64,000 bases of DNA from Methylocapsa aurea (lineage in GTDB: Bacteria; Pseudomonadota; Alphaproteobacteria; Rhizobiales; Beijerinckiaceae): contig NZ_JQKO01000001.1 in NCBI RefSeq assembly GCF_000746085.1, forward strand, positions 1 through 64,000, given 5' to 3'. Shown here piece after piece: positions 18,972 to 29,914 of this stretch. A model generated the notes under the pieces. It was not told where the DNA came from. It saw nothing but the letters and a program-made list of their open reading frames with translations, and did no database searches. The position numbers were made by a program, and so were the translations under genes. How positions within the stretch are numbered: the stretch's first letter is position 1; every line of letters starts with the position of its first letter.

Positions 18972-20081
18972 ATGGGCATGGTTTCTCTTCCCTCCATTCA
19001 ATCAGCGCGGGCCAAATTCTTTGGCCGGGGCGAATTGCCGATTGATGAGGTGGAACAGCCGATCTTGAGATCGTGGCTGCGGTGCGCCGAACTTGGGCTC
19101 GATCAAAGCCGACTGCCTCACATCGAGCCGCCAGACAAACAAGAACTTCAGACCCTATGCGAGCGTCATGAACGATTGAGGCGACTGTGTCGTCCGGAGC
19201 TCGATGCGCTTAACGCCGAGGCGCGAGACACAGGCGGCATAGTCATCCTGACCGATGCGCAAGGCGCGGTTCTCGATGTGGTTGGCGATGTCGCTTTCGC
19301 TGGCCAGGCAGCCGAGGTTACGCTGCGGCCAGGCGTCGGCTGGAGCGAGGGTTCCGCTGGCACAAACGCCATCGGGACGGCCCTGGCTGAGCGACGCGCT
19401 GTCTCCGTGCATGGCGCCGAACATTTCTTTGAAGCCCACAAGTTCCTCAGTTGTTCGGCCATCCCAATCACAGATCCGCGTGGCGTGGTCGTTGGCGTGC
19501 TTGATCTATCGGCTCATGCCCGCGTTCAGCACATCCATGCGCTCGGCCTCGTCCGTCTCGCGGTGGATCAAATCGAGCACCGCTTTTTCAATGGCGGCGC
19601 TTTCGATGGATACACGGTCTTGCGTTTCCACACCGATCCCGCCGTGGTCGGCGCAGTCCGAGAGGGTCTATTGGTGTTCGATGACGGCCAGCGTCTGATC
19701 GCCGCCAACCGCCGCGGTCTCTCGTTCGTCCAGCGGGATTGGAGCGTCCTGGATGGCGCCCGGTTTGAAGAATTGTTCGAGGCGCCAAAGAGAACTTCTC
19801 GACCCAGCGAACTGATCGGTACGGACGGCAGGCGTTTTTTTGGAATCCTGAACTTGCCGGCCGATTGTCACGCTCTCCCCAGCGATTGCCCCTGGGATTT
19901 GCGGGATAGGTGCTTCACCGGGCCTTCCGCCGGTCTAGCTGAGCAGAAATTGCGGGACGCCGAGCTCTCGGCCATGAGAGCCGCGCTCGACGCATGTGAC
20001 GGCAATGTCAGCAAAGCTGCTCGGCGGCTTGGAGTCCACCGCAGCACGCTCTATCGACGCCTCTTCAATGCGGACAAATAG
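18972..20081 (+). CDS. AcoR-like regulator: GAF domain and Fis HTH, no AAA+ domain
   Basis: The protein has 369 residues from an ATG preceded by AAGG. A longer GTG start at 18951 is possible. The N-terminal part (about 20-200) is the sensor region of AcoR-type activators: PILRSWLRCAELGL, then a GAF-like domain with LRPGVGWSEGSAGTNAIGTA and a binding pocket ending DLSAH. A PAS-like middle follows, and a C-terminal Fis-type helix-turn-helix, GNVSKAARRLGVHRSTLYRR. The AAA+ core with GAFTGA, Walker A and B that would contact sigma-54 is absent; the linker goes straight to the HTH. It should bind DNA and respond to a ligand but not remodel sigma-54 polymerase. It is divergent from the porin gene across a repeat-rich intergenic region. 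Confidence 0.85.
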   Translation: MGMVSLPSIQSARAKFFGRGELPIDEVEQPILRSWLRCAELGLDQSRLPHIEPPDKQELQTLCERHERLRRLCRPELDALNAEARDTGGIVILTDAQGAVLDVVGDVAFAGQAAEVTLRPGVGWSEGSAGTNAIGTALAERRAVSVHGAEHFFEAHKFLSCSAIPITDPRGVVVGVLDLSAHARVQHIHALGLVRLAVDQIEHRFFNGGAFDGYTVLRFHTDPAVVGAVREGLLVFDDGQRLIAANRRGLSFVQRDWSVLDGARFEELFEAPKRTSRPSELIGTDGRRFFGILNLPADCHALPSDCPWDLRDRCFTGPSAGLAEQKLRDAELSAMRAALDACDGNVSKAARRLGVHRSTLYRRLFNADK

Positions 20082-20092
20082 AACGGAAATCT

Positions 20093-20142
20093 GAGCGCTT
20101 CCCTCCAATCAGATGATTCCATCCGATCGGGAAGCTCTCTAA
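20093..20142. repeat. Short mosaic intergenic repeat between convergent genes
   Basis: The sequence GAGCGCTTCCCTCCAATCAG, ATGATTCCATCCGATCGG and GAAGCTCTC forms one imperfect palindromic module. It matches the outer part of the longer copies at 15362 and 16227. It lies between the convergent ends of the regulator and metW genes, where it may also act as a bidirectional hairpin. Confidence 0.6.
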
Positions 20143-20150
20143 AGAATTTT

Positions 20151-20801
20151 TTATCGCTTGCGGGTCAGCCGGAACACGCCTTGTTCGCCGAATAGATTCC
20201 AGATCCATGGCGCGCTATAGGCCAATGGCGCGCCGAAACGGTCGAGCGCGACGCCGCGCTCGATGCGGGCGTCAATCTCTTGCACCAGCGCCACGAAGTC
20301 CAAAATCGTGCAGAAATGGATGTTCGGCGTATCGTACCAGGGACATGACAGATTGCGCGTGAGCGGCATATGGCCGCCGAGCGCGACCTGCGCCCGAATC
20401 CGCCAATGTCCGAAGTTCGGGAACGACACGATCGCGTGTCGCCCGATCCGCAGCATATGTTCGAGCACCTTGCGCGGATGGCGGGTCGCTTGCAGGGTCT
20501 GCGACAAGATCACGTAATCGAATGCGTCGTCGGGATAGGCTTCGAGATCTGTGTCGGCGTCGCCCTGAATGACCGAAAGGCCTTTGGCGACGCAATCATT
20601 GACGCCGCGCTGGGAGAGTTCGATGCCGCGGGCGTCAACGCCCTTTTCCTCGGCCAGAAGCCGCAAGAGCGCGCCATCGCCGCAGCCGACGTCGAGGACG
20701 CGGCTGTTTGGGTCCACCATATCCGCGACAAGCAGCAGATCGACGCGCGCGGCGTCGGCGATCGTCGGCGGGGCGCCTGCCGGATTTTCCTCATTGCGCA
20801 A
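20151..20801 (-). CDS. metW: Methionine biosynthesis protein MetW
   Basis: This 216-residue protein has a class I methyltransferase fold: SRVLDVGCGDGALL at the SAM site, then ARGIELSQRGV and YVILSQTLQATRHP, and the family's SFPNFGHWRIR and CPWYDTPNIHFCTI. MetW partners MetX in homoserine acylation in many proteobacteria; it is needed for full MetX activity, while its own methyltransferase activity is unproven. It follows metX by three bases, so the two are translationally coupled. The start appears to be TTG at 20801, with only a weak ribosome binding site, so the exact N-terminus is uncertain. Confidence 0.93.
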   Translation of the reverse strand: MRNEENPAGAPPTIADAARVDLLLVADMVDPNSRVLDVGCGDGALLRLLAEEKGVDARGIELSQRGVNDCVAKGLSVIQGDADTDLEAYPDDAFDYVILSQTLQATRHPRKVLEHMLRIGRHAIVSFPNFGHWRIRAQVALGGHMPLTRNLSCPWYDTPNIHFCTILDFVALVQEIDARIERGVALDRFGAPLAYSAPWIWNLFGEQGVFRLTRKR

Positions 20802-20804
20802 AGG

Positions 20805-21998
20805 TCAGCTTGCCCTGGTCTTGGCGGGCGGCAAGCCGCGCGCGCGCGCCGCCGCGTCGAGAAACCCGCGCGAGGTTGCGATGAATTCGGGAATGTTCAG
20901 CAAGAATGCGTCATGGCCTCGATCCGTCTCGATGTCGACAAAGGACACCGAAGCCCCGCCCGCGTTCAGCGCATGCACGATCGCGCGGGAGGCCGCCGTC
21001 GGGTAAAGCCAATCCGAATTGAAGGAAACGACGCAAAAGCGCGTCTTGGCGCCCTTGAAGGCCAGCGCCAGCGAGCCGTCGTAATCGGCGGCGAGATCGA
21101 AATAGTCGCAGGCCCGAGTCACATAGAGATAGGAATTGGCGTCGAAACGGTCGACGAAGCTCATGCCTTGATAGCGGAGATAATTCTCGATCTGAAACTC
21201 GGCGTCGAAAGAAAAGGTCGGCGCGACGCGGCCCTGCAATTTGCGTCCAAACTTGCTTTGCAAGGCCTCGTCCGACAAATAAGTGATATGCGCCGCCATC
21301 CGGGCGACTGCGAGCCCCTTGGTCGGAATGACGCCTTCTTCGAGGTAGCGGCCGCGCCGCCAATCGGGATCGGCCATCACCGCCTGGCGCCCGACCTCGT
21401 GGAAGGCGATATTCTGCGACGAATGCTTGGCGGCGGTCGCGATCGGCATTGCGGCGAAGACGCGCTCCTGGAAACTCGCCACCCATTGCAGGACTTGCAT
21501 GCCGCCCATCGAACCGCCGACGACGCAAAATATCGTGTCGATGCCCAGATGGTCGATGAGCATGGCTTGCGCCCGCACCATGTCCCTGATCGTGACGATC
21601 GGAAGGTCGAGGCCATAGGGGCGCCCGGTCGTCGGATTGAGCGAGGCCGGCCCCGTCGTTCCCATGCAGCCGCCGACGACATTGGAGGAGATGACGAAAT
21701 AGCGGTCCGTGTCGATCGGGCGGCCGGGTCCGACCATGGTCTGCCACCAGCCGGGCTTGCCGGTGATCGGATGATCATTGGCGACATGCTGGTCGCCGGT
21801 CAGCGCATGACAGACCAGGACCGCGTTCGACTTGTCGGCGTTGAGCGCGCCATAGGTCTGGTAGGCGATCGTCAAGGGACTGAAGGAAATCCCGGCATCC
21901 ATTTGGAGCGGATGTTCGGCGCCGAAATGCGCAACAAGGCTATGCGGCGCGTCGACTTCGCGCAGGCCCGCCGCCTTACTTGCCGAGACGAGTGTCAC
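20805..21998 (-). CDS. metX: Homoserine O-acyltransferase MetX
   Basis: This 397-residue alpha/beta hydrolase transfers an acyl group from acyl-CoA to the hydroxyl of L-homoserine, the first committed step to methionine. Visible are [13 protein letters not shown], the MetX-specific [12 protein letters not shown], the nucleophile elbow [10 protein letters not shown] (Ser), and the C-terminal Asp and His of the triad (FNSDWLYPT and GHDAFL). Acetyl or succinyl specificity cannot be settled by eye. The start is GTG. A sigma-70-like promoter lies about 40 bases upstream and metW follows directly. The rest of the pathway is not in the window. Confidence 0.94.
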   Translation of the reverse strand: MTLVSASKAAGLREVDAPHSLVAHFGAEHPLQMDAGISFSPLTIAYQTYGALNADKSNAVLVCHALTGDQHVANDHPITGKPGWWQTMVGPGRPIDTDRYFVISSNVVGGCMGTTGPASLNPTTGRPYGLDLPIVTIRDMVRAQAMLIDHLGIDTIFCVVGGSMGGMQVLQWVASFQERVFAAMPIATAAKHSSQNIAFHEVGRQAVMADPDWRRGRYLEEGVIPTKGLAVARMAAHITYLSDEALQSKFGRKLQGRVAPTFSFDAEFQIENYLRYQGMSFVDRFDANSYLYVTRACDYFDLAADYDGSLALAFKGAKTRFCVVSFNSDWLYPTAASRAIVHALNAGGASVSFVDIETDRGHDAFLLNIPEFIATSRGFLDAAARARGLPPAKTRAS

Positions 21999-22038
21999 AG
22001 GGCTGCCGATCGTTCGATATGGCGAACATTATGTCCGT

Positions 22039-22068
22039 TACTTAGGAGAAGGCCTCCCGGAGTGTCAA
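22039..22068 (-). promoter_or_regulatory. Candidate sigma-70-type promoter of metX-metW
   Basis: On the minus strand, TTGACA (22063-22068) is followed after 18 bases by TAAGTA (22039-22044), about 40 bases before the metX GTG. The spacer contains GGAG facing CTCC as a small inverted repeat, a possible operator. The -10 match is modest and the leader would be only about 35 nt. Confidence 0.4.
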
Positions 22069-22177
22069 GATTATGTCGGCTTATTCTTCGTCGCGATGAC
22101 AAATAGGCGCGATGAATTTTCTCTTCGCTGGGAATAATGGAGGACGGCGTTTTGGTCAGCAGCCCGCGGCGCGGGCG

Positions 22178-22645
22178 TCAGCCCAGGCGCTTGCGGCCGG
22201 CGCCGGAGACGAGCGGAACCGGCAGCTGCGCCCCAGCTTCGTCGAGAATGGCGAATTGGTAACGTCCGGCGTCGTCGCGGCTGACGGAATAGCGCAATCG
22301 TTCGACGACATGGTTGCCGGCGTCGAAGGTCAGAACGGCGGGGTTGAGATCGATGATGTCCGCACCATCCACATAGATCGAGCTGCAGATGATGAGTTCG
22401 TCCCCCGGCTGGCAGGTCCGGGCCGCCGCGCCATTGAGGATGCAGCACCGCGAACCGCGATGACCCAAAATGACATAAGTCGAAATCCGCGCTCCGGAAT
22501 TCTTGTTCCAGATATCGACGAATTCGAGCGGAAGAATGCCGGCGGCTTCGCAATGCTCCGGGTCAAGCGTGATCGAGCCGTGATATTCGAGGTTCGACTC
22601 GGTGACGCGGATGCCGTGGAGCTTGCCGCCGATGACCTTGCGCAT
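22178..22645 (-). CDS. panD: Aspartate 1-decarboxylase PanD (pyruvoyl type)
   Basis: PanD makes beta-alanine for pantothenate and coenzyme A. The chain starts [10 protein letters not shown], and Gly23-Ser24 in [10 protein letters not shown] is the self-cleavage site that yields the pyruvoyl cofactor. [32 protein letters not shown] and [10 protein letters not shown] follow, as in the classic enzyme. The 155 residues are about 30 longer than the Escherichia coli protein. The extra length is a C-terminal tail (from about residue 120) of unknown role. An ATG 15 bases upstream is also possible, but that one lacks a ribosome binding site. The gene stands alone; no panB or panC is nearby. Confidence 0.92.
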   Translation of the reverse strand: MRKVIGGKLHGIRVTESNLEYHGSITLDPEHCEAAGILPLEFVDIWNKNSGARISTYVILGHRGSRCCILNGAAARTCQPGDELIICSSIYVDGADIIDLNPAVLTFDAGNHVVERLRYSVSRDDAGRYQFAILDEAGAQLPVPLVSGAGRKRLG

Positions 22646-22927
22646 GTTCCAAAATTCCATTCATAGATCGCAAGCGTAAGCTGAGCAATCGTCGCCCTCT
22701 CTCCAGCAGAGAAGGGCGGCGGCGGAGCCCGGGCTTTTGTTCGTTGAAAAATTTGCTATGATCCATGCAGCAAATAGCGCGAAAATCCAGAGTTTTTCTG
22801 CGGCGCCAAATAAAGCCCCCCTGCGCGAGGCGATGCTTGCGCCAAGCTTTACGGATAAATGCGACAATGGCTTGGCCCCTATATAGGCATCGCGGACGCC
22901 GCCGCAAAACCTGAAGCATCTCTTGCA

Positions 22928-23746
22928 ATGTTCAAAAAGCGGGCCTCCTTCAAGAATTGGCCGCGGCTCCTCGCCTTTGTTCTTGTCGCGGTCTCCTCAT
23001 CGGCCCCGGCGCAAGGAGAAAGCGGTTTGGCGCGGGCCTATAAAATCATCGCGTCCAAGCCATTTGTCGATCTCACCCATTCATTCGGCCCACAGACGCC
23101 AGTCTGGTCCGGTTTCGGCCAAGCGCGGTTCAGCCCCGCCATCGATCCCAAAACGAAGGCGCCCTACACAATCGAAAAAGACGGCTTTCGCGCCACATTT
23201 TATGAAATGGTCGGCCAATACGGGACCCATGTCGATCCGCCCGCCCATTTTGACGCCGCTGGGGCCACCATGGACCAGATCCCGCTGAAGGAAATGATCC
23301 TGCCGCTCATCGTTCTGGATGCGACCCCCTTTCTGAAAGGCGGCCCGAACCACGCCTATTCTCTCAAAAATCTGCGGGCCTGGGAAAAACGGCATGGCCG
23401 CGTTCCGAGCGGCTCCTTCGTCGCTTTGCGGACCGATATGTCCAAGGATTTCGAGGCTAATCCTGAGCGCTTCAAGCGGACGCCTTTCCCGGCCTGGTCG
23501 CTGGAAGCAGTCAAGTTCCTGGTCGAGCGGCGGGGAATCGCCGCCATAGGCCATGAATCGCTCGACGCCGACGTCACGGAAAAAATGGAGACCGAAACCT
23601 ATATCTTGACCAGCGGCCGTTATCAGGTCGAGGTCATGGCCAATCTCGACAAGGTTCCGGCGACGGGCGCCTTGATTGTCGTCTCCTGGCCGAAGGTCAA
23701 GGCGGGCCTCGGCTTTCCCGCGCGAGCCTTTGCGATCCTGCCGTGA
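22928..23746 (+). CDS. Secreted cyclase-family (kynurenine-formamidase-like) metal hydrolase
   Basis: This 272-residue protein has an N-terminal signal peptide (hydrophobic LLAFVLVAVSSSAPAQG) and a cyclase-family domain. The signature GQYGTHVDPPAHF near residue 95 carries the metal-binding His, Asp and His residues. VDLTHSFGPQTPVW opens the domain, and GHESLDAD lies near the C-terminal third. The family includes kynurenine formamidase and other amide or lactone hydrolases; most members are cytoplasmic, so the export signal is notable. The start was chosen at the ATG before the signal peptide; an open frame extends 69 bases further upstream. Substrate is unknown. It converges on dapE with two bases between. 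Confidence 0.8.
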   Translation: MFKKRASFKNWPRLLAFVLVAVSSSAPAQGESGLARAYKIIASKPFVDLTHSFGPQTPVWSGFGQARFSPAIDPKTKAPYTIEKDGFRATFYEMVGQYGTHVDPPAHFDAAGATMDQIPLKEMILPLIVLDATPFLKGGPNHAYSLKNLRAWEKRHGRVPSGSFVALRTDMSKDFEANPERFKRTPFPAWSLEAVKFLVERRGIAAIGHESLDADVTEKMETETYILTSGRYQVEVMANLDKVPATGALIVVSWPKVKAGLGFPARAFAILP

Positions 23747-23748
23747 GG

Positions 23749-24897
23749 TCAGCTGAAATAATCCTCCAATATCGCCTCGTAAATTTTGGTCAAAGCTTCG
23801 ATGTCCCGCACCGCCACATGTTCGTCCACCATATGCATGGTGGCGCCGACGAGGCCGAACTCCACCACCGGGCAATAGGCGCGGATGAACCGCGCGTCCG
23901 ACGTGCCCCCGCTTGTTGAGAGCACCGGCGTCCGGCCGGTGCGTTTTTCGATCGCGGCGGAAACCAGCGCGGCGAAGCCGTCCGGCGGCGTCAGAAAGGC
24001 CAGCGCGTTGCAAGGCTCGAACGCCAGCGCGTAATGCGCGCCCTCCGCCGCCTCTTCGAGCCGGCGCCGCAGCTCCGAGGCGAGGGTCTCCGGCGTCCAG
24101 GAATCGTTGAAGCGGATATTGAATCGCGCCTTGGCTTCCGCCGGAATAATGTTGAAGGCCGGGTTGCCGACATCCACCGAGGTGATTTCAAGGTTCGAGG
24201 CGTCGAAATGCTCCGTCCCGTGGTCCAACGGCGCGTGAAAAGTCTCGAGCAGGCGCAGGAGATGCGGGATCGGGTTTTGGGCGCGATCCGGATAGGCGAC
24301 ATGGCCTTGCCGGCCATGGACCGCAAGCGTCCCATTGAGCGAGCCGCGCCGGCCGATCTTGATCATGTCGCCGAGCGCGTGAGGATTGGTCGGCTCGCCG
24401 ACGAGGCAATGATCGAAGCGCTCGCCGCGTTCATGGGCCCAGCGGAGCAGCTTGTCCGTGCCATTGATCGCCGGCCCTTCCTCATCGCCGGTGATCAGAA
24501 AGCCGATCGAGCCTTTTTGCGTCCCATGCCGGGCGACAAAGTCGAGCGCCGCGGCGGCGAAGGCGGCGACCGCCCCTTTCATATCGGCGACGCCGCGGCC
24601 CCACACCGCGTCATCGGCGACCTCCGCCGCGAAGGGATCGAACCGCCATTTCGAAGCGTCGCCGACTGGGACGACATCGGTGTGGCCGGCGAAGACGAGG
24701 AAGGGGGCGGCTGTCCCGATGCGGGCGTAAAGATTGTCGATGTCCGCAGCGCCCGGCTCTGAAAACACCAGCCGATTCGTTGTGAAGCCAGCCTGTTTCA
24801 GCGCCGCTTCCAGCACGCCAAGGGCGCCGCCGTCCTGCGGCGTCACCGAAGGACATTTTACAAGCGCGCGGCAAAGGTCGATGGCTGTCGTGGACAT
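23749..24897 (-). CDS. dapE: Succinyl-diaminopimelate desuccinylase DapE
   Basis: This 382-residue M20 metallopeptidase-fold enzyme hydrolyses N-succinyl-LL-diaminopimelate on the way to lysine and peptidoglycan. The two-zinc site is visible as VFAGHTDVVPVGD (His, Asp), GRGVADMKGAVAAF (bridging Asp), ITGDEEGPA (catalytic Glu, zinc Glu) and the C-terminal GATMHMVDEH (His). The dimerisation insert lies in the middle, about residues 180-290. Length is normal. It is transcribed away from the leucine-catabolism genes and is not linked to other dap genes here. Confidence 0.96.
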   Translation of the reverse strand: MSTTAIDLCRALVKCPSVTPQDGGALGVLEAALKQAGFTTNRLVFSEPGAADIDNLYARIGTAAPFLVFAGHTDVVPVGDASKWRFDPFAAEVADDAVWGRGVADMKGAVAAFAAAALDFVARHGTQKGSIGFLITGDEEGPAINGTDKLLRWAHERGERFDHCLVGEPTNPHALGDMIKIGRRGSLNGTLAVHGRQGHVAYPDRAQNPIPHLLRLLETFHAPLDHGTEHFDASNLEITSVDVGNPAFNIIPAEAKARFNIRFNDSWTPETLASELRRRLEEAAEGAHYALAFEPCNALAFLTPPDGFAALVSAAIEKRTGRTPVLSTSGGTSDARFIRAYCPVVEFGLVGATMHMVDEHVAVRDIEALTKIYEAILEDYFS

Positions 24898-25060
24898 GGA
24901 TGCGGACCGGTGAATGTTCGTTCTCGCTATCGCATGGCGAGGGCGAATAGGGCAAATTCGCGGAACCGGGCTCGAATCCTGAAACCGTCATCGCCAGATA
25001 GGGTTCAAGGGCGTAGCCTGCGGCTCGGATTCGCCCGCAGCGCGGCGTTAAGGGAAGATC

Positions 25061-26224
25061 ATGGCGCAAAATCCCACTCTCGACTTCGCGCTCGGCTCCG
25101 ACCTCGACATAATGCGCGACATGGTCCGCGCATTCGCCTCGGACAACATTGCTCCCCGCGCGGCGGAGATCGACCGGACCGACGCGTTTCCGCAAGACTT
25201 GTGGCCGCAAATGGGCGCCCTCGGGCTGCTCGGAATCACCGTCGAGGAAGACTATGGCGGCGCGGGCCTTGGCTATCTCGCCCATTGCGTCGCCATGGAG
25301 GAGATCAGCCGCGCCTCGGCTTCCGTCGGCCTCTCCTATGGCGCGCATTCCAATCTCTGCGTCAATCAGATCCGCCGCAATGGGACGGATGCGCAAAAGC
25401 GCCGCTATCTGCCGAAGCTGCTTTCCGGCGAACATGTTGGCGCGCTCGCCATGTCGGAGGCGAATTCCGGCTCCGACGTTCTCTCAATGCGCCTTCGCGC
25501 CGACAGGAAAGGCGACCGCTATGTGCTGAACGGCGCCAAATTATGGATCACCAACGGACACTACGCCTCGACGCTGGTCGTTTACGCCAAGACCGATCCG
25601 GCCGCCGGCGGACATGGCGTCACCGCCTTCCTGATCGAGAAGGGGTTCAAGGGGTTCCGCCCGGCGCAAAAACTCGACAAGCTTGGCATGCGCGGGTCTC
25701 CAACATCCGAACTCGTGTTCGAGGATTGCGAGGTGCCGGAGGAAAATGTGCTCGGCAAGGTCAATCAGGGGGTCGGCGTGCTGATGTCCGGCCTCGATTA
25801 CGAACGGGCGGTGCTCGCCGCTGGACCGATCGGCATCATGCAGGCCTGTCTCGATATTTGTCTGCCCTATACGCGCGAGCGCAAGCAATTCGGCCGGCCG
25901 ATCGGCGAATTCGAACTTGTCCAGGGCAAGCTCGCCGATATGTATGCGCGGCTTTCCGCCTGCCGGGCCTATGTCTATGCCGTGGCGGGCGCTTGCGATC
26001 GCGGTCAGCCCGCGCGCAAGGACGCCGCCGGCGCCTTGCTCTTTGCGGCGGAAAGCGCGACGCAGGCGGCGCTCGACGCGATCCAGCTTCTCGGCGGCAA
26101 TGGCTATATCAACGATTATCCGGCCGGGCGCCTGTTGCGCGACGCCAAGCTCTATGAGATCGGCGCCGGCACGAGCGAAATTCGGCGGATGCTGATCGGG
26201 CGCGAATTGTTCGAGGGGAATTGA
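25061..26224 (+). CDS. ivd: Isovaleryl-CoA dehydrogenase
   Basis: This 387-residue acyl-CoA dehydrogenase converts isovaleryl-CoA to 3-methylcrotonyl-CoA with FAD. Visible are [12 protein letters not shown] (flavin and substrate binding), [29 protein letters not shown] and the C-terminal [14 protein letters not shown] and [10 protein letters not shown]. The catalytic base is at the position typical of isovaleryl-CoA dehydrogenase, Glu248 in [11 protein letters not shown], in place of the late Glu of most other family members. Together with the following mccB and mccA this identifies a leucine-degradation operon. The spacing to mccB is very short. Confidence 0.94.
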   Translation: MAQNPTLDFALGSDLDIMRDMVRAFASDNIAPRAAEIDRTDAFPQDLWPQMGALGLLGITVEEDYGGAGLGYLAHCVAMEEISRASASVGLSYGAHSNLCVNQIRRNGTDAQKRRYLPKLLSGEHVGALAMSEANSGSDVLSMRLRADRKGDRYVLNGAKLWITNGHYASTLVVYAKTDPAAGGHGVTAFLIEKGFKGFRPAQKLDKLGMRGSPTSELVFEDCEVPEENVLGKVNQGVGVLMSGLDYERAVLAAGPIGIMQACLDICLPYTRERKQFGRPIGEFELVQGKLADMYARLSACRAYVYAVAGACDRGQPARKDAAGALLFAAESATQAALDAIQLLGGNGYINDYPAGRLLRDAKLYEIGAGTSEIRRMLIGRELFEGN

Positions 26225-26232
26225 GCGCGCCG

Positions 26233-27840
26233 ATGACTATTCTCAAATCGCTGGCCGAGCCGCATAGTCCGCATTTCGCCGCCAATGCGGCGGCGATGCA
26301 GGGCCTTGTCGAGGACCTGCATCGCAAGGTCGAGGCGATCAAGCAAGGCGGTGGCCCAAAGGCCCGCGAAAGACACGTTGCGCGTGGAAAAATGCTTCCG
26401 CGCGATCGCATCAATGCCTTGCTCGATCCGGCGACGCCTTTTCTGGAACTGTCGCAATTCGCCGCGCATGAGGTCTATGGCGAGCCGATCGCGGCGGCGG
26501 GCCTCATTGCCGGCATTGGACGCATTCGCGGCCAAGAATGCGTCGTCATCGCCAATGACGCCACGGTCAAGGGCGGCACCTATTATCCGTTGAGCGTGAA
26601 GAAGCATTTGCGCGCGCAGGAGATCGCGCAGGAGAACAACCTGCCGTGTCTTTATCTGGTCGACAGCGGCGGCGCCAATTTGCCCAATCAGGACGAGGTC
26701 TTTCCAGATCGCGATCATTTCGGCCGCATCTTCTACAATCAGGCCAAGATGTCGGCCGCCGGCATTCCGCAGATCGCGGTGGTGATGGGAAGCTGCACCG
26801 CCGGCGGCGCCTATGTCCCGGCGATGAGCGATGAAGCGATCATCGTGCGCGGACAAGGCACGATTTTTCTGGCCGGTCCGCCCCTCGTCAAAGCCGCCAC
26901 CGGCGAAGTCGTTTCCGCCGAGGATCTCGGCGGCGCCGAGGTTCACGCAAGAGTCTCCGGCGTCGTCGATCATTACGCTTCGAGCGACGCGGACGCGCTG
27001 TCGCGCGCAAGGGCCATCGTCGGCAATCTAAATCGAACAAAGCGGCCTGACATCGCGCTCCGGGCGCCGCTAGAACCGCTGTACGACGCGCGAGAAATCT
27101 ATGGCCTCGTCCCCGCCGATTCGCGTAAGCCATTCGACGTCCGCGAAATTATCGCGCGCGTCGTGGACGGCAGCGCCTTCGATGAGTTCAAGGCGCTTTA
27201 TGGGACGACCTTGGTCTGCGGCTTCGCGCATATTTTCGGCTATCCCGTCGGCATCCTCGCCAATAATGGGATTTTGTTTTCAGAGTCGGCGCTGAAAGGC
27301 GCGCATTTCGTTGAGCTCTGCGCGCGGCGGAAAATTCCGCTGGTCTTTCTGCAAAACATCACCGGCTTCATGGTCGGCCAGAAATACGAAGCTCAGGGCA
27401 TCGCCAAGGATGGCGCCAAGCTGGTTATGGCGGTCGCCTGCGCCAATGTTCCCAAATTCACCGTAGTGATCGGCGGCAGTTTCGGCGCGGGCAATTATGG
27501 CATGTGCGGCCGCGCCTTCGGCCCGCGCTTCCTTTGGATGTGGCCCAACGCCCGCATCGGCGTGATGGGTGGCGAGCAAGCCGCCAATGTCCTGGCGCAA
27601 GTGCGCCGCGATAATCTGGAGGCGGCCGGAACCGTCTGGAGCGCTGCGGACGAGGAGGCTTTCAAGGCGCCGATCCGCGAAAAATTCGAGCGGGAGGCGC
27701 ATCCCTATTACGCCAGCGCCCGGCTTTGGGACGATGGCATTATTGATCCGGCGCAAACAAGGATGGTGCTGGGCCTCTCCATCTCCGCCTCGCTCAATGC
27801 GCCGATTGAGCCAACGCCGTTCGGCGTCTTCCGCATGTAA
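26233..27840 (+). CDS. mccB: Methylcrotonyl-CoA carboxylase, carboxyltransferase (beta) subunit
   Basis: This 535-residue carboxyltransferase moves CO2 from carboxybiotin to 3-methylcrotonyl-CoA. The two crotonase-like halves are visible. The first carries [36 protein letters not shown] and [20 protein letters not shown]; the second carries [12 protein letters not shown] and [18 protein letters not shown] (oxyanion-hole regions). DSGGANLP and the length are typical of MCC and not of propionyl-CoA carboxylase. The ATG at 26233 fits the family; a TTG at 26221 that overlaps the ivd stop is an alternative with GAGGGG just upstream. It acts with MccA in the cytoplasm. Confidence 0.94.
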   Translation: MTILKSLAEPHSPHFAANAAAMQGLVEDLHRKVEAIKQGGGPKARERHVARGKMLPRDRINALLDPATPFLELSQFAAHEVYGEPIAAAGLIAGIGRIRGQECVVIANDATVKGGTYYPLSVKKHLRAQEIAQENNLPCLYLVDSGGANLPNQDEVFPDRDHFGRIFYNQAKMSAAGIPQIAVVMGSCTAGGAYVPAMSDEAIIVRGQGTIFLAGPPLVKAATGEVVSAEDLGGAEVHARVSGVVDHYASSDADALSRARAIVGNLNRTKRPDIALRAPLEPLYDAREIYGLVPADSRKPFDVREIIARVVDGSAFDEFKALYGTTLVCGFAHIFGYPVGILANNGILFSESALKGAHFVELCARRKIPLVFLQNITGFMVGQKYEAQGIAKDGAKLVMAVACANVPKFTVVIGGSFGAGNYGMCGRAFGPRFLWMWPNARIGVMGGEQAANVLAQVRRDNLEAAGTVWSAADEEAFKAPIREKFEREAHPYYASARLWDDGIIDPAQTRMVLGLSISASLNAPIEPTPFGVFRM

Positions 27841-27852
27841 GGCGTTAGCCAG

Positions 27853-29898
<2,046 letters not shown>

Positions 29899-29914
29899 GT
29901 GTTTCGACGTCCAG

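Noticed and set aside
20370-22106. A long open frame opposite metW-metX (578 codons)
   Set aside because: It lies antisense to two well-supported genes, has no family motifs, and such frames are common on the opposite strand of GC-rich genes.
21999-22110. A SAM-II riboswitch before metX, expected in many alphaproteobacteria
   Set aside because: I could not find the conserved core or pseudoknot, and the promoter candidate leaves only about 35 nt of leader.
24910-26157. An Arg-rich frame overlapping ivd
   Set aside because: It is the shifted frame of a clear acyl-CoA dehydrogenase gene and is unnaturally rich in arginine.
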